From Anthopleura xanthogrammica (Eukaryota > Cnidaria > Anthozoa > Actiniaria > Actiniidae): a DNA stretch of 64,000 nucleotides. The position numbers were made by a program, and so were the translations under genes. Under the pieces are notes generated by a model that was not told the origin of the DNA, ran no database searches, and worked only from the letters and a program-made list of their open reading frames with translations. The stretch is from positions 7,397,109 to 7,461,108 of the forward strand of contig OZ025212.1 in assembly GCA_964019055.1 (NCBI GenBank). The letters run 5' to 3'. This document shows, in pieces, positions 36,512-49,200 of the stretch; within the stretch, counting starts at the first letter, position 1, and each line of letters begins with the position of its first letter.

Positions 36512-37648
36512 TTAGTTCTCTTCTTGCCGCCATATTCCTTGAATCAACCTTTTGGCGGCATTACGCATTTCTTTGATTCTCCAGCAATAAATGATGGGGT
36601 TGATGAAACTGTTAGACATGAAGAGAGTTGCACTTAAATTTAGTACAAAGCTTGCCCATGCTTTACTCTCGAACTCCTCAAAAATACTTATACAATACCT
36701 TATTCCTAAGTAAGGTACAAAGCAAACCACGAACGCAGTCATTATACAATACATAGTGTTCACGGATTTCTTGTATCTAGGCATGTCTATAGACGGCAGT
36801 TGTATTGACTGTTGTTGAGCTTGGATCTGCACTGAATGTCTGTGAATAATTTTCGAGATTTTGAAGATCAAGTATATGTCAAGAACTATCATTCCGCACA
36901 TGATAGAGAGCAAAGTTATGGAAAGAACCATATTTTTGAAGTAAAAGATCATCACACACCATACTAAACATGCAACCCAGATACATGCAAGAGTTATTCC
37001 GTATCGTTTGGTTGTCACAAGCTCTTGGTATCGCAGGTGCAGGTGGACAGCCAAGAACCGATCTACAGTGATAGCAGTGAGAGAAAGGAACGAAGCAAGG
37101 CACAATAAAAAAGTGACAACAGCATAAGATATTTCTGCTGGAAACTTTATAGAATTATCCTCTTTTAGAATACCATATTGATAGGCGCAAAATAGAGGCT
37201 GTGACAAGACACCAACACCAAAGTCAGAGATGGCAAGACCAATGACTAGAACGTTGGATTGTGTTTCTCGAAGAGATTTGGTCTTTGCAAAAGTCAAAAT
37301 GATCAACATGTTCGGAGACGTTGCCATAACGGCCACCAAAGAATTAGTTACTATTATAGAAGTCGTGAAATAACTATTGTATTTACTTGCCAAACCAAGT
37401 GTGGTGACGGCGATCTTTATTGTCGATGGAAAAGTACTCGATGCAACTGTCGACATGGACATCTGCTCGAGGGAACTACTATTACTATTATTCATCTTGT
37501 AAACGAAAATACGAATGAACCGGCAATAGTACGAGTTTCTTGCTCGGGCGCCTGTTGATGAGGATAGTTCCAATGAAACTGAATGAACTCTTTGGAAATA
37601 AATCTTTTTATTCGGGAATTTCTCATAAACCAGATGTTCAAAAACCAT
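36512..37648 (-). CDS. Class A GPCR, receptor gene A, copy 3
   Basis: This copy differs from copies 1 and 2 by F26L (TTT to TTG) and S56N (AGT to AAT); both lie before TM1. S56N changes the stretch after Met52 from NNSSSSS to NNSNSSS and creates an extra N-glycosylation sequon (N56-S-S). F26L affects only the long form, because translation from Met52 (37495) would exclude it. The seven-helix core is unchanged. I see no synonymous change by eye, so both visible coding differences alter protein. Confidence 0.92.
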   Translation of the reverse strand: MVFEHLVYEKFPNKKIYFQRVHSVSLELSSSTGARARNSYYCRFIRIFVYKMNNSNSSSLEQMSMSTVASSTFPSTIKIAVTTLGLASKYNSYFTTSIIVTNSLVAVMATSPNMLIILTFAKTKSLRETQSNVLVIGLAISDFGVGVLSQPLFCAYQYGILKEDNSIKFPAEISYAVVTFLLCLASFLSLTAITVDRFLAVHLHLRYQELVTTKRYGITLACIWVACLVWCVMIFYFKNMVLSITLLSIMCGMIVLDIYLIFKISKIIHRHSVQIQAQQQSIQLPSIDMPRYKKSVNTMYCIMTAFVVCFVPYLGIRYCISIFEEFESKAWASFVLNLSATLFMSNSFINPIIYCWRIKEMRNAAKRLIQGIWRQEEN

Positions 37649-37753
37649 TGTTTTTAGACGTCAACTTGTCTGTTAGATTGAAAACTCTCCTCATCAGTCC
37701 TCATAATGCATCAATTGTTTTTTGAAAATGAAGAACAGAAACTCAATTGTCAT

Positions 37754-37761
37754 TTTATATA
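37754..37761 (-). promoter_or_regulatory. TATA-box-like element for receptor gene A (copy 3)
   Basis: TATATAAA on the minus strand, 106 bp upstream of the first ATG of gene A. The upstream AUGs downstream of it are kept. Confidence 0.38.
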
Positions 37762-38374
37762 TAATCTCAAAAGCAAAGATTCGGCGGGATATTAATTTAT
37801 TATTATTAATGTCTTTCCCTTTCAAGGTCCTTTTATTAAATAAATTTTTATGTGAATGTTAAAAATAGTTTTTCGAGCTAGAAACAGCTGTAATCGTAGG
37901 TCAATGATCGAGTCAATTGACTCACAAGTAATTTTATCATCGCAATTGTTTTTCGTGGAAAAAAGGCGTCTGAAGTGGTCGGGATTTGAAGTGATTTTGA
38001 CTCTAGAGTGTCCAACCTTTCCATTTTATATTGTCCATCACAAAGCACACATAAATACACCCTAATGTAAGAAATGGAAAGTTTATTAATTTTTTTTTTT
38101 TTTTTCAAAATTATTGTATTCAAAAATTGAGCTTGGGCTACCTGTGCTTATAGGGAAATCTTTGTTTACAATATTTTGCTCATTAGCATACGGTTATTAG
38201 TCAAGAAAATTACAAACCGAACCCAAAACTTAAAAGATCTTATTGATATAAGTAATCTACGAATTTTTTAGCTCTTTGCATGAAAAATGCTGCAACATTG
38301 ATCGTTCGCTAATGTTTGAGTCGGAACCACGAATTCACTCCGCGTAAGAACCAGTTTTAATCGACCTAATCTAA

Positions 38375-39322
38375 TTAGTCAAGAGAAACACTAAACATTT
38401 TGCACCCTATTTCACTTAGTGCCTGGCGAGTGCCTTTACGAATGGCCTTCATTCGCCAACAATAAATAATTGGATTCAACACACCATTGAACATCCATAT
38501 TGTTTCAGTAAATGGGAAGATATACCTTGATCTAAGCGTGGATCCATCTTTGGTTAATGAATGCGCTGCCAGTGCGCAAACCTGTGGTATGTAACATATT
38601 ACAAACGCCGCAATCACATAATACATAGCATTGACCGATTTTTTAAGTTTTGGCATATCCATGGGTTGTTGTGCGGCATGACTCTGAGACTCAATCTGCT
38701 TCGAGTGTCTGCGAATAACTAGAAGAATTTTGACATGGAAATAGACGTTGAGCGCCAACAGGCCAGCGAAAAGAATAACCATTACCACTACGGTTGCTCG
38801 ATTTAGCGCTAAATATCTGCTGATACCAATAATTATGCTACATAGCCAGATAACAGCGATAACCACTCCATATCGCTTGGTTGTCACTATTTCCTTGTAT
38901 CGTAGATGTAAATGAACAGCCAAGAAACGATCTGCTGTGATAGCAGTCAAAAAGAGGAATGAAACGATCCCAATGATTGACGAACTCGAGATGTATACCA
39001 GACCTGAAGAGCAGAATTGCGCAACACTGCGCTTGAGTTCGAAGAACTTGTTAACGCAATAAGTGGTCTGTACAAAGCCGCCTACCAAAAAGTCAGAGAT
39101 GGATAACCCAAGGATAAGGAAATATGACGGCGAATGTAAGGAACGTGTTGTTGAGATTGTCCATGTAACCAATAAATTACTGCAAACGGTTATGAACGCA
39201 ATGAACGAATTAAGAACTACAACACTGTGTAAAACTTTCTCATAGTGATGATTGTATTTCAACTGCAGAAAGTGTACAACCAATGGTGGACATATCGTAG
39301 AGAAGTTGCCAGATTCGGCCAT
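38375..39322 (-). CDS. Class A GPCR, receptor gene B, copy 3
   Basis: An intact 315-aa receptor with protein identical to copies 1, 2 and 4. The intergenic gap to gene A is 726 bp, one base longer than in copy 1 because of the T-run. Gene B has stayed unchanged while gene A collected two replacements, and the right-hand satellite next to this copy has gained a private 480-bp duplication. The satellite is thus changing much faster than the gene beside it. Confidence 0.94.
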   Translation of the reverse strand: MAESGNFSTICPPLVVHFLQLKYNHHYEKVLHSVVVLNSFIAFITVCSNLLVTWTISTTRSLHSPSYFLILGLSISDFLVGGFVQTTYCVNKFFELKRSVAQFCSSGLVYISSSSIIGIVSFLFLTAITADRFLAVHLHLRYKEIVTTKRYGVVIAVIWLCSIIIGISRYLALNRATVVVMVILFAGLLALNVYFHVKILLVIRRHSKQIESQSHAAQQPMDMPKLKKSVNAMYYVIAAFVICYIPQVCALAAHSLTKDGSTLRSRYIFPFTETIWMFNGVLNPIIYCWRMKAIRKGTRQALSEIGCKMFSVSLD

Positions 39323-40060
39323 TTTGAAAGCGGGTGAAGTAAAAGTCGAATGACAAATATTACAATTACAATTTCCTTGGAAATTTCTGCTCCATGTTAT
39401 CGAGCGATCTTCTTAAGTGGGAGTCGAGACGTTGGCTTCTCGCCTACTGAAGAAAACACACTTTTTCGAAAATCAAAACTGAATGATATGAAATAAAAAT
39501 GTTGAAAATAAACTTGAATAAGATTTTTCTAAATTTCCTTAATGAAGATTTCTGCCTTTGTTTTCTATTTGATTTTCTCAACTGAAGTTCGAGTGTCAGC
39601 TGATCGATCTACTCTAAACGAAACGAGTGAAAAACTTTAGTTGTACTGCAACTGGATACGACGGGGATACAGCAAATTGTAAGTGTATCAGTGCTTTCCA
39701 CTCGCGATTCACCGATGTAGTAAGAATGTACATAAGATAGATTGGATGGATGTAACCGAAAAGGAATGTACACCAGTTGGATTAAGTTGATGCTTCAGAG
39801 TAAGAATGTAAACGAGATGGATTGGATGGGTGTATCAGAATAAGAATGTACACGAGATGGTTTGGATGGGCGTATCCGAATAAGAATATACACGACATGG
39901 ATTGGATGGGTGTATCAGAATAAGAATGTACACGAGATGGTTTGGATGGGCGTATCAGAAAAAGAATATACACGAGATGGATTGGATGGGTGTATTAGAA
40001 TAAGAATGTTCACGAGATGGTTTGGATGGGTGTATCAGAATAAGAATATACACGAGATGC

Positions 40061-41029
40061 ATTGGATGGGTGTATCAGAATAAGAATGTACACGAGATAG
40101 ATTGGATTGGTGTATCAGAATAAAAATGCACACGACATGGATTGGATGGGTGTATCAGAATAAGATTGTACACGAGATGGATTGGATGGGTGTATCAGCA
40201 TAAGAATGTACACGAGATGGATTGGATGGGTGTATCAGAATAAAAATGTACACTAGATGGATTTGTTGGGCGTATCAGAATAAGAATGTACAAGAGATGG
40301 ATTGGATGGATGTATCAGAATAAGAATGTACAAGAGATTGATTGGATGGATGTATCAGAATAAGAATGTACAAGAGATAGATTGGATGGGCGTATCAGAA
40401 TAAGAATGTACTCGAGATGGATTGGATGGATGTATAAGAATAAGAATGTACACGAGATAGATTGGATGGGTGTATCAGAATAAGAATGTACACGAGATGG
40501 ATTGGATGGGTGTATCAGAATAAGAATGTACACTAAATGGATTGGATGGGTGTATCAGAATAAGAATGTACACGAGATAGATTGGATTGGTGTATCAGAA
40601 TAAAAATGCACACGACATGGATTGGATGGGTGTATCAGAATAAGATTGTACACGAGATGGATTGGATGGGTGTATCAGCATAAGAATGTACACGAGATGG
40701 ATTGGATGGGTGTATCAGAATAAAAATGTACACTAGATGGATTTGTTGGGCGTATCAGAATAAGAATGTACAAGAGATGGATTGGATGGATGTATCAGAA
40801 TAAGAATGTACAAGAGATTGATTGGATGGATGTATCAGAATAAGAATGTACAAGAGATAGATTGGATGGGCGTATCAGAATAAGAATGTACTCGAGATGG
40901 ATTGGATGGATGTATAAGAATAAGAATGTACACGAGATAGATTGGATGGGTGTATCAGAATAAGAATGTACACGAGATGGATTGGATGGGTGTATCAGAA
41001 TAAGAATGTACACTAAATGGATTGGATGG
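40061..41029 (+). repeat. 480-bp (12-monomer) tandem duplication private to copy 3 flank
   Basis: Two adjacent 480-bp blocks look identical over their length, sharing diagnostic monomers such as AAAAATGCACACGACATGG, AAGATTGTACACG, TCAGCATAAG, GATGTATAAGAAT and CACTAAATGG. The matching flank of cassette 4 (from 59632) has the block once. The block copies retain a G-to-A (GAGATAGATTGGATTGG) not seen in the cassette 4 flank. Confidence 0.88.
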
Positions 41030-41329
41030 ATGTATCAGAATAAGAATGTACACTAGATGGATTTGTTGGGCGTATCAGAATAAGAATGTACAAGAGATGG
41101 ATTGGATGGATGTATCAGAATAAGAATGTACACTAGATGGATTGGATGGCCGTATCAGAATAAGAATGTACACTAGATGGATTGGTTGGGCGTATCAGAA
41201 TAAGAATGTACAAGACATGGATTGGATGGACGTATCAGAATAAGAATGTACACTAGATGGATTGGATGGATGTATCAGAATAAGAATGTACACTAGATGG
41301 ATTGGATGGATGTATCAGAATAAGAATGT

Positions 41330-42050
41330 ACACTAGATGGATTGGATGGATGTATCAGAATAAGAATGTACACTAGATGGATTGGATGGATGTATCAGAA
41401 TAAGAATGTACACTAGATGGATTGGATGGATGTATCAGAATAAGAATGTAAACGAGATGGATTGGATGGGTGTATCAGAATAAGAATGTACACGAGATGG
41501 ATTGGATGGGTGTATCAGAATAAGAATGTACACGAGATGGATTGGATGGGTGTATCAGAATAAGAATGTACACTAGATGGATTTGTTGGGAGTATCAGAA
41601 TAAGAATGTACACGAGATGGATTGGATGGGTGTATCAGAATAAGAATGTACACGAGATGGATTGGATGGGCGTATCAGAATAAGAATGTACACTAGATGG
41701 ATTGGATGGATGTATCAGAATAAGAATGTACACTAGATGGATTGGATGGATGTATCAGAATAAGAATGTACACTAGATGGATTGGATGGATGTATCAGAA
41801 TAAGAATGTAAACGAGATGGATTGGATGGGTGTATCAGAATAAGAATGTACACGAGATGGATTGGATGGGTGTATCAGAATAAGAATGTACACGAGATGG
41901 ATTGGATGGGTGTATCAGAATAAGAATGTACACTAGATGGATTTGTTGGGCGTATCAGAATAAGAATGTACACGAGATGGATTGGATGGGTGTATCAGAA
42001 TAAGAATGTACACGAGATGGATTGGATGGGCGTATCAGAATAAGAATGTG
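41330..42050 (+). repeat. 360-bp (9-monomer) tandem duplication, copies 3 and 4 lineage
   Basis: The rare GTAAACGAG monomer occurs at about 41448 and again at about 41808, in the same monomer order, separated by one difference (GGGAGTATC against GGGCGTATC). The counterpart at 60513 and 60873 in block 5 has it too. Blocks 2 and 3 have a single copy, near 13937 and 25965. Confidence 0.75.
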
Positions 42051-45000
42051 CACGAGATGGATTGGATGGGTGTATCAGAATAAGAATGTACACGAGATGG
42101 ATTGGATGGGCGTATCAGAATAAGAATGTACTCGAGATGGATTGGATGGGTGTATCAGAATAAGAATGTGCACGAGATGGATTGGATGGACGTATCAGAA
42201 TAAGAATGTACAAGAGATGGATTGGATGGATGTATCAGAATAAGAATGTGCACGAGATGGATTGGATGGATGTATCAGAATAAGAATGTACACTAGATGG
42301 ATTGGATGGCCGTATCAGAATAAGAATGTACACTAGATGGATTGGTTGGGCGTATCAGAATAAGAATGTACACGAGATGGATTGGATGGATGTATCAGAA
42401 TAAGAATATACACTAGATGGATTGGATGGATGTATCAGAATACGAATGTACACTAGATGGATTGGATGGATGTATCAGAATAAGAATGTACACTAGATGG
42501 ATTGGATGGATGTATCAGAATAAGAATGTACACTAGATGGATTGGATGGATGTATCAGAATAAGAATGTACACTAGATGGATTGGATGGATGTATCAGAA
42601 TAAGAATGTACACTAGATGGATTGGATGGATGTATCAGAATAAGAATGTACACTAGATGGATTGGATGGATGTATCAGAATAAGAATGTACCCTAGATGG
42701 ATAGGATGCATGTATCAGAATAAGAATGTACACTAGATGGATTGGATGGATGTATCAGAATAAGAATGAACACTAGATGGATTGGATGGATGTATCAGAA
42801 TAAGAATGTACACTAGATGGATTGGATGGATGTATCAGAATAAGAATGTACACGAGATGGATTGGATGGGTGTATCAGAATAAGAATGTACACTAGATGG
42901 ATTGGATGGGTGTATCAGAATAAGAATGTACACGAGATGGATTGGATGGATGTATCAGAATAAGAATGTACACTAGATGGATTGGATGGATGTATCAGAA
43001 TAAGAATGTACACGAGATGGATTGGATGGGTGTAGCAGAATAAGAATGTACACTAGATGGATTGGATGGGTGTATCAGAATAAGAATGTACACGAGATGG
43101 ATTGGATGGATGTATCAGAATAAGAATGTACACTAGATGGATTGGTTGGGCGTATCAGAATAAGAATGTACAAGAGATGGATTGGATGGATGTATCAGAA
43201 TAAGAATATACACTAGATGGATTGGATGGATGTATCAGAATACGAATGTACACTAGATGGATTGGATGGATGTATCAGAATAAGAATGTACACTAGATGG
43301 ATTGGATGGATGTATCAGAATAAGAATGTACACTAGATGGATTGGATGGATGTATCAGAATAAGAATGTACACTAGATGGATTGGATGGATGTATCAGAA
43401 TAAGAATGTACACTAGATGGATTGGATGGATGTATCAGAATAAGAATGTACACTAGATGGATTGGATGGATGTATCAGAATAAGAATGTACACTAGATGG
43501 ATTGGATGGATGTATCAGAATAAGAATGTACACTAGATGGATTGGATGGGTGTATCAGAATAAGAATGTACACTAGATGGATTGGATGGGTGTATCAGAA
43601 TAAGAATGTACACGAGATGGATTGGATGGGTGTATCAGAATAAGAATGTACACGAGATGAATTGGATGGGTGTATCAGAATAAGAATGTACACGAGATGG
43701 ATTGGATGGGTGTATCAGAATAAGAATGTACACTAGATGGATTGGTTGGGCGTATCAGAATAAGAATGTACAAGAGATGGATTGGATGGACGTATCAGAA
43801 TAAGAATGTACACTAGATGGATTGGATGGATGTATCAGAATAAGAATGTACACTAGATGGATTGGATGGATGTATCAGAATAAGAATATACACAAGATGG
43901 ATTGGATGGATGTATCAGAATAAGAATGTACACTAGATGGATTGGATGGATGTATCAGAATAAGAATGTACACTAGATGGATTGGATGGATGTATCAGAA
44001 TAAGAATGTACACTAGATGGATTGGATGGATGTATCAGAATAAGAATGTACACTAGATGGATTGGATGGATGTATCAGAATAAGAATGTACACTAGATAG
44101 ATAGGATGGATGTATCAGAATAAGAATGTACACTAGATGGATTGGATGGATGTATCAGAATAAGAATGTACACTAGATGGATTGGATGGATGTATCAGAA
44201 TAAGAATGTACACTAGATGGATTGGATGGATGTATCAGAATAAGAATGTACACGAGATGGATTGGATGGGTGTATCAGAATAAGAATGTACACTAGATGG
44301 ATTGGATGGGTGTATCAGAATAAGAATGTACACGAGATGGATTGGATGGATGTATCAGAATAAGAATGTACACTAGATGGATTGGATGGATGTATCAGAA
44401 TAAGAATGTACACGAGATGGATTGGATGGGTGTATCAGAATAAGAATGTACACTAGATGGATTGGATGGGTGTATCAGAATAAGAATGTACACGAGATGG
44501 ATTGGATGGATGTATCAGAATAAGAATGTACACTAGATGGATTGGTTGGGCGTATCAGAATAAGAATGTACAAGAGATGGATTGGATGGATGTATCAGAA
44601 TAAGAATATACACTAGATGGATTGGATGGATGTATCAGAATACGAATGTACACTAGATGGATTGGATGGATGTATCAGAATAAGAATGTACACTAGATGG
44701 ATTGGATGGGTGTATCAGAATAAGAATGTACACTAGATGGATTGGATGGATGTATCAGAATAAGAATGTACACTAGATGGATTGGATGGATGTATCAGAA
44801 TAAGAATGTACACTAGATGGATTGGATGGATGTATCAGAATAAAAATGTACACTAGATGGATTGGATGGATGTATCAGAATAAGAATGTACACTAGATGG
44901 ATTGGATGGATGTATCAGAATAAGAATGTACACGAGATGGATTGGATGGGTGTATCAGAATAAGAATGTACACTAGATGGATTGGATGGGTGTATCAGAA

Positions 45001-46216
45001 TAAGAATGTACACGAGATGGATTGGATGGGTGTATCAGAATAAGAATGTACACGAGATGAATTGGATGGGTGTATCAGAATAAGAATGTACACGAGATGG
45101 ATTGGATGGGTGTATCAGAATAAGAATGTACACTAGATGGATTGGAAGGATGTATCAGAATAAGAATGTACACGAGATGGATTGGATGGGTGTATCAGAA
45201 TAAGAATGTACACTAGATGGATTGGATGGGTGTATCAGAATAAGAATGTACACGAGATGGATTGGATGGGTGTATCAGAATAAGAATGTACACGAGATGA
45301 ATTGGATGGGTGTATCAGAATAAGAATGTACACGAGATGGATTGGATGGGTATATCAGAATAAGAATGTACACTAGATGGATTGGTTGGGCGTATCAGAA
45401 TAAGAATGTACAAGAGATGGATTGGATGGACGTATCAGAATAAGAATGTACACTAGATGGATTGGATGGATGTATCAGAATAAGAATGTACACTAGATGG
45501 ATTGGATGGATGTATCAGAATAAGAATGTACACAAGATGGATTGGATGGATGTATCAGAATAAGAATGTACATGAGATGGATTGGATGGATGTATCAGAA
45601 TAAGAATGTACACTAGATGGATTGGATGGATGTATCAGAATAAGAATGTACACGAGATGGATTGGATGGGTGTATCAGAATAAGAATGTACACGAGATAG
45701 ATTGGATGGGTGTATCAGAATAAGAATGTACACGAGATGGATTGGATGGGTGTATCAGAATAAGAATGTACACTAGATGGATTTGTTGGGCGTATCAGAA
45801 TAAGAATGTACACGAGATGGATTGGATGGGTGTATCAGAATAAGAATGTACACGAGATGGATTGGATGGGCGTATCAGAATAAGAATGTACACGAGATGG
45901 ATTGGATGCGTGTATCAGAATAAAAATGTGCACGAGATGGATTGGATGGGCGTATCAGAATAAGAATGTACTCGAGATGGATTGGATGGGTGTATCAGAA
46001 TAAGAATGTGCACGAGATGGATTGGATGGACGTATCAGAATAAGAATGTACAAGAGATGGATTGAATGGGTGTATCAGAATAAGAATGTGCACGAGATGG
46101 ATTGGATGGATGTATCAGAATAAGAATGTACACTAGATGGATTGGATGGCCGTATCAGAATAAGAATGTACACTAGATGGATTGGTTGGGCGTATCAGAA
46201 TAAGAATGTACAAGAG

Positions 46217-49200
46217 ATGGATGTATCAGAATAAGAATGTACACGAGATGGATTGGATGGGTGTATCAGAATAAGAATGTACACTAGATAGATTGGATGG
46301 GTGTATCAGAATAAGAATGTACACGAGATGGATTGGATGGGTGTATCAGAATAAGAATGTACACGAGATGAATTGGATGGGTGTATCAGAATCAGAATGT
46401 ACACGAGATGGATTGGATGGGTGTATCAGAATAAGAATGTACACGAGATGGATTGGATGGGTTTATCAGAATAAGAATGTACACTAGATGGATTGGATGG
46501 CCGTATCAGAATAAGAATGTACACTAGATGGATTGGTTGGGCGTATCAGAATAAGAATGTACAAGAGATGGATTGGATGGATGTATCAGAATAAGAATGT
46601 ACACTAGATGGATTGGATGGATGTATCAGAATACGAATGTACACTAGATGGATTGGATGGATGTATCAGAATAAGAATGTACACGAGATGGATTGGATGG
46701 ATGTATCAGAATAAGAATGTACACTAGATGGATTGGATGGATGTATCAGAATAAGAATGTACACGAGATGGATTGGATGGGTGTATCAGAATAAGAATGT
46801 ACACGAGATGGATTGGATGGGTGTATCAGAATAAGAATGTACACGAGATGGATTGGATGGGTGTATCAGAATAAGAATGTACACGAGATGAATTGGATGG
46901 GTGTATCAGAATCAGAACGTACACGAGATGGATTGGATGGGTGTATCAGAATAAGAATGTACACGAGATGGATTGGATGGGTGTATCAGAATAAGAATGT
47001 ACACTAGATGGATTGGATGGCCGTATCAGAATAAGAATGTACACTAGATGGATTGGTTGGGCGTATCAGAATAAGAATGTACAAGAGATGGATTGGATGG
47101 ATGTATCAGAATAAGAATGTACACTAGATGGATTGGATGGATGTATCAGAATACGAATGTACACTAGATGGATTGGATGGATGTATCAGAATAAGAATGT
47201 ACACGAGATGGATTGGATGGATGTATCAGAATAAGAATGTACACTAGATGGATTGGATGGATGTATCAGAATAAGAATGTACACTAGATGGATTGGATGG
47301 ATGTATCAGAATAAGAATGTACACTAGATGGATTGGATGGATGTATCAGAATAAGAATGTACACTAGATGGATTGGATGGATGTATCAGAATAAGAATGT
47401 ACACTAGATGGATTGTATGGATGTATCAGAATAAGAATGTACACGAGATGGATTGGATTGGTGTATCAGAATAAGAATGTACACTAGATGGATTGGATGG
47501 GTGTATCAGAATAAGAATGTACACGAGATGGATTGGATGGGTGTATCAGAATAAGAATGTACACGAGATGGATTGGATGGGTGTATCAGAATAAAAATGT
47601 ACACGAGATGGATTGGATGGGTGTATCAGAATAAGAATGTACACTAGATGGATTGGATGGGTGTATCAGAATAAGAATGTGCACGAGATGGATTGGATGG
47701 ACGTATCAGAATAAGAATGTACACGAGATGGATTGGATGGGTGTATCAGAATAAGAATGTGCACGAGATGGATTGGATGGATGTATCAGAATAAGAATGT
47801 ACACGAGATGGATTGGATGGGTGTATCAGAATAAGAATGTACTCGAGATGGATTGGATGGGTGTATCAGAATAAGAATGTGCACGAGATGGATTGGATGG
47901 ACGTATCAGAATAAGAATGTACAAGAGATGGATTGAATGGGTGTATCAGAATAAGAATGTCCACGAGATGGATTGGATGGATGTATCAGAATAAGAATGT
48001 ACACTAGATGGATTGGATGGCCGTATCAGAATAAGAATGTACACTAGATGGATTGGTTGGGCGTATCAGAATAAGAATGTACAAGAGATGGATGTATCAG
48101 AATAAGAATGTACACGAGATGGATTGGATGGGTGTATCAGAATAAGAATGTACACTAGATGGATTGGATGGGTGTATCAGAATAAGAATGTACACGAGAT
48201 GGATTGGATGGGTGTATCAGAATAAGAATGTACACGAGATGAATTGGATGGGTGTATCAGAATCAGAATGTACACGAGATGGATTGGATGGGTGTATCAG
48301 AATAAGAATGTACACGAGATGGATTGGATGGGTTTATCAGAATAAGAATGTACACTAGATGGATTGGATGGCCGTATCAGAATAAGAATGTACACTAGAT
48401 GGATTGGTTGGGCGTATCAGAATAGGAATGTACAAGAGATGGATTGGATGGATGTATCAGAATAAGAATGTACACTAGATGGATTGGATGGATGTATCAG
48501 AATACGAATGTACACTAGATGGATTGGATGGATGTATCAGAATAAGAATGTACACGAGATGGATTGGATGGATGTATCAGAATAAGAATGTACACTAGAT
48601 GGATTGGATGGATGTATCAGAATAAGAATGTACACGAGATGGATTGGATGGGTATATCAGAATAAGAATGTACACGAGATGGATTGGATGGGTGTATCAG
48701 AATAAGAATGTACACGAGATGGATTGGATGGGTGTATCAGAATAAGAATGTACACGAGATGAATTGGATGGGTGTATCAGAATCAGAACGTACACGAGAT
48801 GGATTGGATGGGTGTATCAGAATAAGAATGTACACGAGATGGATTGGATGGGTGTATCAGAATAAGAATGTACACTAGATGGATTGGATGGCCGTATCAG
48901 AATAAGAATGTACACTAGATGGATTGGTTGGGCGTATCAGAATAAGAATGTACAAGAGATGGATTGGATGGATGTATCAGAATAAGAATGTACACTAGAT
49001 GGATTGGATGGATGTATCAGAATACGAATGTACACTAGATGGATTGGATGGATGTATCAGAATAAGAATGTACACGAGATGGATTGGATGGATGTATCAG
49101 AATAAGAATGTACACTAGATGGATTGGATGGGTGTATCAGAATAAGAATGTGCACGAGATGGATTGGATGGACGTATCAGAATAAGAATGTACACGAGAT

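Larger units (their letters stand above)
34947..39713. repeat. GPCR-pair cassette, copy 3 (4,767 bp)
   Basis: Same layout as copy 1. Length changes are a 19-C run (35107-35125), a 10-C run (36214-36223) and a 16-T run near 38091. Substitutions shared only with copy 4 include CACCATG near 36403, Leu26 and Asn56 codons in gene A, and TTTTCGTGG near 37957. The left satellite flank is of the copy 2 type and the right flank of the copy 4 type, so this cassette sits at a recombination mosaic. Non-coding intervals hold the same content as in copy 1. Confidence 0.95.
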
